Assembly: GCF_016919405.1 (NCBI RefSeq)
Contig: NZ_CP070353.1
Span: 1,674,001-1,738,000 of the forward strand
Source of the DNA: Ensifer sp. PDNC004
Lineage (GTDB): Bacteria; Pseudomonadota; Alphaproteobacteria; Rhizobiales; Rhizobiaceae
Direction of reading: 5' to 3'
DNA length: 64,000 bases
Shown: piece by piece, positions 18,196 through 26,233 of the stretch
Numbering within the stretch: position 1 is the first letter of the stretch
Layout of the letters: each line of letters starts with the position of its first letter
Position numbers and translations under genes: made by a program
Notes under the pieces: model-generated
Told to the model about the DNA's origin: nothing
The model's input: only the letters and a program-made list of their open reading frames with translations
The model's database searches: none

Positions 18196-19434
18196 TCAGC
18201 CCATGGCAGGGCGTGCCACGCCTTTCTCCTCGATCGGCCAATGGACGATTGCCGCGAAGATGCCAAGCGCTACGCCGAGCCACCACACCGGATCGTAGGA
18301 ACCGAAGTGGTCGTAGAGGTAGCCGCCCATCCACACACCCAGGAACGAGCCGACCTGGTGCGACAGGAAGACGATGCCGCCGAGCAGGCCGAGGTGCCGT
18401 GTGCCGAACATGATCGCGACCAGCGCATTGGTCGGCGGCACCGTCGAAAGCCAGAGCAGGCCCATGACAATGGCAAAGACGATGACCGAGGTCGGCGTCT
18501 GCGGCAAAAGCAGGAAGGCCGTCACCGCCACCGAGCGCGCGATATAGATCAGCGCCAGGAAATAGGGCTTCGAATAACGCTGGGCGATGAAGCCTGCCGA
18601 CAGCGAACCGATGATGTTGAAGAAGCCGATCAGCGCCAGCGCAATCACCGCGTAGCGCGCGTCGATGCCGATATCGCCGATATAGGCCGGGAAATGCGCG
18701 GTGATGAAGGCGACCTGGTAGCCGCAGACGAAGAAGCCGGAAACCAAGAGCAGGTAGCTCTTGTGGCCAAGCGCTTCCTTCAGCGCCTCGCCGATCGACT
18801 GCTTGTACTGAGCCTCGCTCTGGCGGCCGGAGGACGCGTTGCCGCGCAGCGGGATCGCGAAGAACGGCACCAGCAGCATGAGGACACCGAGATAGACCAG
18901 GCTGTCCGACCAGCCATAGGCGGAGATCAGGCCCTGGCTGAGAGGCGCGAACAGGAACATGCCGGCCGAACCGGCCGCCGTGCAGATGCCGAAGGCAAGC
19001 GAGCGCTGATGCGGCGTGACATTGCGGGCAAAGGCGGAGAGCAGAATGCCGAAGGAGCCGGAGCCCACCGCCATGCCGACGAGCACGCCACCGCCGATGT
19101 GCAGCCAGATCGGCGCATCGGCAAAGGCCATGATGAACAGGCCTGCTGCGTAGAGAAGGCCCGACATGGCAAGCACTCGCCACGTACCGAACTTGTCCGC
19201 GATCGCACCGAAAAACGGCTGGCTCAGGCCCCAGCAGAGGTTCTGCAGCGCCATGGCAAGGCCGAAGGTCGTCCGGTCCCAGCCGGTATCGGCAAGCATC
19301 GGCAGCTGGAAAAAGCCCATCGCCGAGCGCGGGCCGAAGGTGAGCATCGCGACGACCGAGCCGGCCGCAATGATCAGCCAGGGCATCTCCTGGCGGGCAC
19401 TGGACGGCGCGGATGCTCCGGAAACAGCGGACAT
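18196..19434 (-). CDS. MFS transporter
   Basis: This 412-aa inner-membrane permease has about 12 hydrophobic segments, and the loop 2-3 motif appears as GAIADKFGTWRVLA. The cytoplasmic centre is charged (RQSEAQYKQSIGEALKEALG). It resembles the oxalate/formate-antiporter-like or monocarboxylate-like MFS branch, but the substrate is not readable. The ATG at 19434 is chosen for GGAG 9 bases upstream and because the longer frame lacks membrane-protein character. It lies upstream of nadABC in the same direction, with terminators between, so it is probably independent. Confidence 0.88.
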   Translation of the reverse strand: MSAVSGASAPSSARQEMPWLIIAAGSVVAMLTFGPRSAMGFFQLPMLADTGWDRTTFGLAMALQNLCWGLSQPFFGAIADKFGTWRVLAMSGLLYAAGLFIMAFADAPIWLHIGGGVLVGMAVGSGSFGILLSAFARNVTPHQRSLAFGICTAAGSAGMFLFAPLSQGLISAYGWSDSLVYLGVLMLLVPFFAIPLRGNASSGRQSEAQYKQSIGEALKEALGHKSYLLLVSGFFVCGYQVAFITAHFPAYIGDIGIDARYAVIALALIGFFNIIGSLSAGFIAQRYSKPYFLALIYIARSVAVTAFLLLPQTPTSVIVFAIVMGLLWLSTVPPTNALVAIMFGTRHLGLLGGIVFLSHQVGSFLGVWMGGYLYDHFGSYDPVWWLGVALGIFAAIVHWPIEEKGVARPAMG

Positions 19435-19532
19435 GGAATCTCTCCGATTGATGGAGCGCGATCCTATGCGGCTGCTAAAACAGATAAAAGCCAATTAAAT
19501 TGACGCCGCAATCACCGGAATTGATGCCTTGA

Positions 19533-20399
19533 TCAAGCGGCACTTCGGAACCGGTCGCGAAACGCTCGGGGCGTCATGCCCTTGGCGGCCTTGAACTGAC
19601 GATTGAAGTTGGCAAGCGAACGGTAGCCGACGGCATCGGCGATATGGGCAATCGAGCGCGCCGAACCACTGAGCAGCGCGCAGGCCTCGCCGATCCGCAG
19701 CCGCATCAGATATTCCGAGACCGGCATGTTGAGGTGGCGCAGGAACAGGCGATGCAGGCCGGAGAGGCTGAGTGCTGCCAGATCGGCGAGTTCGTCCATC
19801 GACGGGTTTTCGGCGTAATGCAGATGGATATGGTCGAGCACCCGGTCGAGGCGGCCGCGATCGACCGATCGACCCGACGGCGTGACGACCCGGCTCGAGA
19901 GCGGTGTGACCGCCTGCTCGCGCGCCAGGATTGTCAGCATCGACAGAACATCTGGCAGCCGCTCCTCCGGCGCCAACCGGCGCAACCCTTCAAACAGCGG
20001 CCTGACACGGGCGGCCACGTCCGCTGAGAATTGCAGCCCCGGGGCCGAACGCTCGAACATCGCCTTGACGCCGGCGAGTTCGACGAAGCCCTCCTCCAGG
20101 CGCTCCACCCATTCCGGATGAAACCAGAGCACAAGCGCCACGTGCGGCTCCGCCCCCTCGAGCTTGCCGGCGGAATGCCAGGTGTGCGGCAGGTTGGAAC
20201 CGACGAGCACGAGGTCGCCGTCGTCATAGGCGCCGATATGGTCGCCGATGAAACGCTGGCCACGCGAGTTGAGGGTCAGCGTCAGTTCGAACTCGGGATG
20301 ATGGTGCCATTGGAACGGGATGGCATCGTCGAGCCGGCGGTCGAGCAGGATGGATGAGGCATTGGTCGGCCTCGATATCTTCTGCAAAACAGCCTTCAT
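19533..20399 (-). CDS. AraC-family transcriptional regulator
   Basis: This 288-aa regulator has an N-terminal cupin-type sensor (WHHHPEFELTLTLNSRGQRFIGD, then GDLVLVGSNLPHTWHS). A C-terminal double helix-turn-helix (about residues 190-285) includes SLSGLHRLFLRHLNMPVSEYLM and YRSLANFNRQFKAAKGMTPR. The start at 20399 follows a GGGGGGAG run. It is divergent from the PhyH-type dioxygenase with 127 bp between starts and is very likely its regulator. The effector is unknown; the histidine-rich cupin could bind a metal or small carboxylate/sugar. Confidence 0.9.
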   Translation of the reverse strand: MKAVLQKISRPTNASSILLDRRLDDAIPFQWHHHPEFELTLTLNSRGQRFIGDHIGAYDDGDLVLVGSNLPHTWHSAGKLEGAEPHVALVLWFHPEWVERLEEGFVELAGVKAMFERSAPGLQFSADVAARVRPLFEGLRRLAPEERLPDVLSMLTILAREQAVTPLSSRVVTPSGRSVDRGRLDRVLDHIHLHYAENPSMDELADLAALSLSGLHRLFLRHLNMPVSEYLMRLRIGEACALLSGSARSIAHIADAVGYRSLANFNRQFKAAKGMTPRAFRDRFRSAA

Positions 20400-20526
20400 G
20401 TTGCGCCACTCCCCCCTTAAAAGCCAGAATAGTATCAATTTTGGCAGGCTACGTGCAACAGCGGCACCGGCAAAAGGGCTAGGTTTTCTCCATCACCCAT
20501 CAAACATGCCAGGCGAGGAGATACCC

Positions 20527-21459
20527 ATGCAGCCACTCAGAGACAGCCATCCGACGGCAGCCCATCTCGACATTCAACTGAAGGACATCAAGAAGCGGCT
20601 GCCTTTGCGCGTGCTGTCGGAAGCGGACTGGCAGCACTGGGTGACCAAGGGCTATGTCATCGTCCGCCAGGCGGTAGCGCCGGCCAATGTCGAGCGCCTC
20701 GTCGATCTGCTCTGGCGCTTCGACGAGAAGGATCCGAACGATCCCTCGACCTGGTACGCGCCGCAGCGACGCGAGCACAAGATGAAGGAACTCAACAACA
20801 CCGGCATGCTGGAGATCTACAATCACCAGTATCTCTGGGACAATCGCCAGGAGCCGCGCATCTACGGTGCCTTCGTCGACATCTGGGACCGCGAGGACCT
20901 GTGGGTGACGATCGACCGCGCCAACCTCAATCCGCCGAAGAAGGTGAAGGGCAATCCCAACGGCTTCATTCACTGGGACGTCGACACCTCGATCCGGCCG
21001 CTGCCGATCGGCGTTCAGGGCGTGCTCAGCCTGAAAAAGCAGGACGGCGACGTCGGCGGCTTCCAATGCGTGCCGGAACTGTTCGAAAACTTCGAAAGCT
21101 GGGAAAAGACACAAAGCACCGACCGCGACCCGATGCACCCCGACATGACCGGTCTTTCAACGGTCAACATCGAGATGGAGGCGGGCGACCTGATGATCTT
21201 CAACAGCCTGCTTGCCCATGGCGTGCGCCCCAATCACTCCGATGGCCGCGTGCGCATGGCGCAATACATCTCGATGCATCCGGCGGAATGGGAGAATGTC
21301 GCCGAGCGCGAGGAGCGGGTGCGGCTGTGGCGCGAGCTCGATCATCCGAAGCGCGACGCCTTCCCCGGCGATCCGCGCGAATGGGAAAAGCACAACGCTT
21401 CCCCCGCCAGCCTCTCGGATCTCGGTGCCAAACTTCTCGGCATCACGCCCTGGGCGTGA
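20527..21459 (+). CDS. Phytanoyl-CoA dioxygenase (PhyH) family protein
   Basis: This 310-aa non-heme iron(II)/2-oxoglutarate dioxygenase family protein has the iron-binding HxD in GFIHWDVDTS and the distal His in NSLLAHGVRPNHS, with an Arg shortly after that could hold 2-oxoglutarate. The ATG at 20527 has GAGGAG 7 bases upstream. Bacterial members hydroxylate diverse small molecules, so no substrate is claimed. The divergent AraC gene suggests an inducible catabolic or modifying step. A RIME-like repeat follows 12 bp after the stop. Confidence 0.9.
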   Translation: MQPLRDSHPTAAHLDIQLKDIKKRLPLRVLSEADWQHWVTKGYVIVRQAVAPANVERLVDLLWRFDEKDPNDPSTWYAPQRREHKMKELNNTGMLEIYNHQYLWDNRQEPRIYGAFVDIWDREDLWVTIDRANLNPPKKVKGNPNGFIHWDVDTSIRPLPIGVQGVLSLKKQDGDVGGFQCVPELFENFESWEKTQSTDRDPMHPDMTGLSTVNIEMEAGDLMIFNSLLAHGVRPNHSDGRVRMAQYISMHPAEWENVAEREERVRLWRELDHPKRDAFPGDPREWEKHNASPASLSDLGAKLLGITPWA

Positions 21460-21470
21460 GAGCCAAGCCC

Positions 21471-21509
21471 ATCCGGGGAAAGTGCGAAGCGGTTTTCTGT
21501 CCGGAATGC
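21471..21509. repeat. RIME-like intergenic repeat, single copy
   Basis: The reverse strand reads ATTCCGGACAGAAAACCGC followed by TTCGCACTTTCC, which is the same core as the tandem copies at 28326-28480 and part of the element at 48411-48530. It lies between the convergent PhyH and MOSC genes. Such short palindromic repeats are common between genes in Sinorhizobium. Confidence 0.75.
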
Positions 21510-21516
21510 TTCTGAA

Positions 21517-22368
21517 TTAAGCCGAAGCACGCACCTTCATCGGCCAGCGCTCGCCGCGTCGGCCGATGATCTTGACCGCGTCGCCGAGCTTCACGGTGCC
21601 TTCGCTGCGCGGCACCGCGTTCCAGCCGAAGAGCACGCCGGGCACACGCCGGTCAGAGGACATGCGTTTTTCCGCGAGCCCCTGGATCGGGTTGCCGCCG
21701 ATGCGCTCGCCGGTCACCTGGTCCTGCGTGGTCATGATGCAACGGGCGCAGGGTTTGACGAGATCGAAGCGGATGCCACCGATCTCGACGCTTTCCCAGA
21801 AGTCTTCATCCCAGGCGTCATCGCAATCGACGAGGATATTGGTGCGGAAACGATCCATGCCGACGGGCTCCTGTCCCTTTTCGGCAAGCGTCCGGTTGAG
21901 GTCGGCGAGCGAACCTGTCGTCGTAATCAGCACCGGAAAGCCATCGGCAAAGCCGACGGGCGCGGCGGTACCCGCCCATTCGGCGCCGACATGGCGCTCG
22001 GCCGAGGCATCCATATGGGCGAGCCTGACCGGGCGGCCAAACCATGAGGAGAGGACCGCGTCCGTCGTTTCGTCCGACACGGCGGCATCGACTTCGCTGC
22101 CCCAGACGACGACGTTCAGCCGGCGGTCGGGATCGAAGCGAATCGAGATCTCCCGGTCACCCATCTTCAGATGTACGCCGCCATCGATGTGGCTCGCCTC
22201 AACCTGCGCCAGCAGTTGCAATTCGCGCTGGGTGATGAAGCGCCCGTCCGGTTCCACCAACATGAAGCGCCGATCGCCCTCGACACCGTCGAGATTGACC
22301 GAGACCGTCTCGCGGGCAATCGCGCGACCGCTCTTTAGCGGATGAATGTTGAGACCGGTCACCTTCAT
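21517..22368 (-). CDS. MOSC-domain protein
   Basis: This 283-aa protein has an N-terminal MOSC beta-barrel (GLNIHPLKSGRAI...GVEGDRRFMLVE) and a C-terminal MOSC domain with the conserved cysteine in KPCARCIMTTQDQVTG. The fold is related to the molybdenum-cofactor sulfurase C-terminus and to YcbX/mARC reductases of N-hydroxylated compounds. The start at 22368 follows GGGAAG; a longer frame from 22428 has no ribosome site. No separate reductase or ferredoxin domain is present, so it would need a partner. Confidence 0.9.
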   Translation of the reverse strand: MKVTGLNIHPLKSGRAIARETVSVNLDGVEGDRRFMLVEPDGRFITQRELQLLAQVEASHIDGGVHLKMGDREISIRFDPDRRLNVVVWGSEVDAAVSDETTDAVLSSWFGRPVRLAHMDASAERHVGAEWAGTAAPVGFADGFPVLITTTGSLADLNRTLAEKGQEPVGMDRFRTNILVDCDDAWDEDFWESVEIGGIRFDLVKPCARCIMTTQDQVTGERIGGNPIQGLAEKRMSSDRRVPGVLFGWNAVPRSEGTVKLGDAVKIIGRRGERWPMKVRASA

Positions 22369-22540
22369 GGGCACTTCCCTCGTCTTCAGAAACTGATTCA
22401 CGTGCCTGACGATCCGATTCATCAGCACGGCACAATGTGTTGAAAGGCCTAGATCATTTCTCGGATTGATGGAAACGGAGAAATGTTCCGGTGCAATCTA
22501 CACACCCGCACAAAGAAGCGCGACACGCCCTTCCCGGCAA

Positions 22541-23197
22541 CTAGATTTCATCGAGCATCATGGCAAGCACGTCGCGCAGCCGCTGCTCGCGTTCCGTGGC
22601 GAGCCGGCGCCCGGCCTTGGTCTTGAAGCCGTCGGCCAGCCGGAAAAGTTTGGTCTCGAAATGATCGATGGCGAACGCCTTGTCGTCGAGCGCCCGCGCC
22701 TCGGCCAATGGATCGAGCGGGTCGTAAAGGCCGCTGCCCATGCGTCCGGCGATATAGAAACAGCGGGCAGCACCGACCATGCCGATCGCATCCAGCCGAT
22801 CGGCATCCTGAAGGATCTTCGCCTCCAGCGTTTCCGGCGGGATGTTGGCCGAGAAACTGTGCGTCAGGATGGCGTGCGCCACCGCGGCAATCTCATCCGC
22901 GCCCCAACCGAGATCTTTCAGAATGCCCGCCGCCTTCTCAGCCGCCAGTCGCGACGCCTGGGTGCGCAAGGGCGAATTCTTCTCGACCGAGACGCAGTCA
23001 TGCAGCAGCACCGCGGCGGCGAGCAAACGCGCGTTACCACCCTCCTCCGCCTGGATGCGGGCGGCATTCTTCCAGACCCGGATCAGATGCGCGGCATCGT
23101 GCGAGCCGTCATCGGCGGCAAAGGCATGCGGCAGCAGCGCTGCAGCAAGCTCCTCATGCGGCGCGAAGGCGGCCGCGAGTTTCGAAATCTCTGTCAT
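22541..23197 (-). CDS. HD-domain phosphohydrolase (YedJ-like)
   Basis: This 218-aa HD-superfamily protein has SHDAAHLIRVWKNA (first His), VLLHDCVSVEK (HD pair), AILTHSFS and DADRLDAIGMVGAAR (later Asp), the full metal-binding set. It resembles the YedJ group, whose physiological substrate is unclear. It starts 6 bp after the DUF2339 gene stop, so both are on one transcript. It is unrelated in detail to the HD protein at 11796, which carries HDAPE. Confidence 0.88.
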   Translation of the reverse strand: MTEISKLAAAFAPHEELAAALLPHAFAADDGSHDAAHLIRVWKNAARIQAEEGGNARLLAAAVLLHDCVSVEKNSPLRTQASRLAAEKAAGILKDLGWGADEIAAVAHAILTHSFSANIPPETLEAKILQDADRLDAIGMVGAARCFYIAGRMGSGLYDPLDPLAEARALDDKAFAIDHFETKLFRLADGFKTKAGRRLATEREQRLRDVLAMMLDEI

Positions 23198-23203
23198 GCT
23201 TTC

Positions 23204-26038
23204 CTATTGCTGTTCGGCAGGCTTTGCCGGCGCCGTCGGTGCAGCGACAACGCCGGACAGGATCTTCTGGTAGAAGAGCCCTATTCCGATCAATACCCCG
23301 CCAAGGCCGATGAAGGACAGAGCCCGGAGGAAACCTTCGAGGTTGGACATGTCGATCAGGAACACCTTCAGCACGGCGACGAAGACGAGAACGGCCGAAG
23401 CGATGCGGATGCTCTTGGCGTGGAAGCGCGAGCCCAGCACCAGCAGCAACACGCCGAGCAGCAGCCAGACGACCGAGTAGGTGTAGGTCTCGCCCTGCAG
23501 GAAGCCCTTCCACTCCGCGATGTTTTCCCCCTGCCAGACACGGCGGACCGTGAGGCTCGCCCAGGCGAAGGCAAGCACCGCGCCGCTGACGGCAAGCGCC
23601 ATGACATAGGGCAAGGGCCGCTTGTCGCGCGCATACCAGGCAAGGCCGGCATAGCCGAGCCCCGGCAGCAGATAGCCGATCAACAGCAGATCGAAGAACG
23701 GAATACGTCCAAGCAGTTCGCCGCTGAAATAGGGGTTGAGGCCGAGGAGATGCGCCGAAAGCACCGACAGCATCGAAAGCACGCCGAGGCCCATACCGCC
23801 ATAGCGGAAGACCGGGCTCGGCGACTGCATGTCGAGGCTCATGAAGATCGCCGAGGCGCCGATTGCCAGCAGCGTGTAGATCGACTGCTCGCCGAGCGTC
23901 GGCACAGCGCTGTCGAGCACGCCGCCGTTCATCGCGTGGCGCACCAGGATCGCGAGCGTCAGCAATACGAAGAGGCTGGCGAGCGCCTGTAAAAGGTTGC
24001 GCACCCGCGTGCCGGGCCAGGATCTCAGGAAATAGGCGGAGCCTGCAAGCAGCACGGCGGGAACGCCGTAACCCGGCAGCAAGGCATTGAAGACAGGCGT
24101 CGTGCCAAGATTGCCGGCACCGACGATCGTCGGTTCCCAGGCGATGCGCCCCAGAACGACGATGGCCGCCGCGCCGGTCATCCACGGCAGGATCGGCCAG
24201 GTGCGGACGCGGGTCGCGAGTGTGTAGGCGGTGCCGAGCACGGCGATCGCAAGCGTCGTGACCAGCCCGTCCGTCCAGGCATGGAGAGCAAGCACGAAGA
24301 GGGCGAACGAGCCGGCCACCAGCAGGCTGGCCGCCGTTTCGCGCGCCTCGGCCGCGCCGTCGCGGCGGTAGAGCCAGTCCGCAAGCGCCAGCAGCGCCGC
24401 CCCGGCGACGAGCGAGAACAGGCCGTGCGGCAGGTCGAAGGAATAGTTGCCGGTGATCAGGAACGACATGGCGACAAGCGCGATCGGAACGACCGCGGCA
24501 ATGCCCGCCCAGAGCGTCGAATATTGAGGCTGGGCGACGAGCCGGCGCGACAACACGAAACCACCGAGGCCGATAAACAGCGCAGCAAGCAGCATAGCGG
24601 TGAACATGGCGGTGCGCCCGGACAGGACGACAGCCGGAAGGGCATCGGCCAGCGAAGGATCTAGATAGGCGAGCACGCCGCTCAGCGCCGTCAGGCTCCA
24701 GACGCCGACGACAGCGCCGAGGGCAGAGAGCACGGCGGGATAGACTGCGGTCGGCCTGAACGCCCCAAGGATCGCCAGTCCGGCAACGACGACGGCAAAC
24801 TCCGTCACCGGATATTTGACCGCGGCCACGGCCGGGCTGATGAGAAGGAGCGCAAGCACGGTGGCGGCGACGGCAGCCGAAATGGAGATGGCCGCATGCG
24901 GCGGGATGAACAGCCGCTCCCAGGGACCGGCAACGGCGCCGCGTCGCTCGGCCCCTTCTGGCGCTTCGGGCGCAGGCGCCGCTTCCGTGGCGCCCGGCCA
25001 GATGAGGCCGATGCCAACGATCATCACCAGCAGCGCAAAGGCGACCGGCCGCGGTTCGAATGGCGCGACCGCGGTGATGTAGGCCAGGCCCCAAAGCCCG
25101 ACGCCCGCATTGGCCAAGGTCGGAACGACGGTCCAGCTGCGCAGGCGCGACGCAAGCAAGGTCGCGAGCCACACGATCGAGAGGAAGCCGAAGAGCACCC
25201 AGGGGCGCGGTTCATTGCTCGAGACGAGCAGCGGCGTTGCGAGCGAGGCAAGCAGGCCGAGGCCAGCGAGCGCCTGCCCATGCAGCAGCGACAGGCCGAC
25301 AGTCGCAAGCGAAATCGCCGCCAAGAGAACGAAGGCCGTGCCTGTGCCGATATAGTCGTAGATGCCGTAGGCGGCATAGGCGACCCCGAAGAGTGTGACG
25401 GCGCCGGCGGCCGTCAGGATGCCGGGGATCATGGCATTCTGGAATTCGTTGGCGATCACGGGCACGGCGCGCCGACGGATGACCTCGCCAGCGGCCATCA
25501 GCAGGAGGCCGAACAAAGCGGCAAGCGTCAGACGAACAGCCGGGCTCAGCAGGCCGGCGTCGATCGAGTACTTGACCATGAAGACGCCACCGAGCGCCAG
25601 CGCGATGCCGCCAACCCAGACCGCCCAACGGGCGCCGAGGCGGCTCTCGAGGCTCTCGGTCTGACGGGGTGGCGTTGCAACCGGCTGCGGTGCTTCGGTG
25701 CTGGCAGCGATCGTCTCCTCGCCCTCGATTTCGGCCGCGGCTCCTTCTGAATCGCCGAAAGTCCGGGCGCCTTCGCGCGCGCTGGCCGACATGGCGGCGG
25801 CAGCATCGTCCAGTGTCTCTGGCCCCAGCGTCTCCAGCACAGCCGGCAATTCGTCCGCAGCCGTAAGCGCCTCGGTCGCTCCTTCGGCCGGAGCGCGATC
25901 GCCCGGCGCAGCCTTCAGCGCCACGACCTCCGCCTTGAGGGCGGCCAGTTCGGCACCAAGGCGCTCGGTCGTCCTGCGGTTGCCGAGATAGGCGGACAGG
26001 GCCAGAATAAAGGCAGCTAAAGCAATAAGTTCGAACAT
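23204..26038 (-). CDS. DUF2339 polytopic membrane protein
   Basis: This 944-aa inner-membrane protein has an N-terminal anchor (MFELIALAAFILALSAYLGN), a short coiled/charged stretch (ERLGAELAALKAEVVAL) and an Ala/Glu-rich linker to about residue 110. A SLESRLGARWAVWVGGIALA entry follows, then some 24-28 hydrophobic segments. This is the standard architecture of DUF2339, whose function is unknown. The start at 26038 replaces a longer frame that lacks coding features. Glycine/alanine/leucine dominate throughout. It may be a very large permease or envelope scaffold. Confidence 0.88.
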   Translation of the reverse strand: MFELIALAAFILALSAYLGNRRTTERLGAELAALKAEVVALKAAPGDRAPAEGATEALTAADELPAVLETLGPETLDDAAAAMSASAREGARTFGDSEGAAAEIEGEETIAASTEAPQPVATPPRQTESLESRLGARWAVWVGGIALALGGVFMVKYSIDAGLLSPAVRLTLAALFGLLLMAAGEVIRRRAVPVIANEFQNAMIPGILTAAGAVTLFGVAYAAYGIYDYIGTGTAFVLLAAISLATVGLSLLHGQALAGLGLLASLATPLLVSSNEPRPWVLFGFLSIVWLATLLASRLRSWTVVPTLANAGVGLWGLAYITAVAPFEPRPVAFALLVMIVGIGLIWPGATEAAPAPEAPEGAERRGAVAGPWERLFIPPHAAISISAAVAATVLALLLISPAVAAVKYPVTEFAVVVAGLAILGAFRPTAVYPAVLSALGAVVGVWSLTALSGVLAYLDPSLADALPAVVLSGRTAMFTAMLLAALFIGLGGFVLSRRLVAQPQYSTLWAGIAAVVPIALVAMSFLITGNYSFDLPHGLFSLVAGAALLALADWLYRRDGAAEARETAASLLVAGSFALFVLALHAWTDGLVTTLAIAVLGTAYTLATRVRTWPILPWMTGAAAIVVLGRIAWEPTIVGAGNLGTTPVFNALLPGYGVPAVLLAGSAYFLRSWPGTRVRNLLQALASLFVLLTLAILVRHAMNGGVLDSAVPTLGEQSIYTLLAIGASAIFMSLDMQSPSPVFRYGGMGLGVLSMLSVLSAHLLGLNPYFSGELLGRIPFFDLLLIGYLLPGLGYAGLAWYARDKRPLPYVMALAVSGAVLAFAWASLTVRRVWQGENIAEWKGFLQGETYTYSVVWLLLGVLLLVLGSRFHAKSIRIASAVLVFVAVLKVFLIDMSNLEGFLRALSFIGLGGVLIGIGLFYQKILSGVVAAPTAPAKPAEQQ

Positions 26039-26140
26039 ACTTTCCCCTGGCAGTCGCAATCGCCGGCGCGCGCAACCATACAGACTTTTGTGCAAGCGCC
26101 AAATCTATAGACGGCCGAGCGCTGTAATCTCTTCACGGAA

Positions 26141-26158
26141 ATGTCGCAGAACTGTCAT
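26141..26158 (+). promoter_or_regulatory. Pho box (PhoB site) upstream of phoX
   Basis: Two 7-bp direct half-sites, ATGTCGC and CTGTCAT, are separated by AGAA, giving the 11-bp spacing of the PhoB consensus CTGTCAT-N4-CTGTCAT. The second half is a perfect match. The site lies about 75 bp upstream of the phoX start, in agreement with phosphate-starvation control. Confidence 0.7.
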
Positions 26159-26233
26159 CGGGCAGCTGGTACAGGCGGATGAACACCGCTGCCTCGCGCG
26201 GTGGTTTCCATCGTTCAACCAGGAGACCCGATC

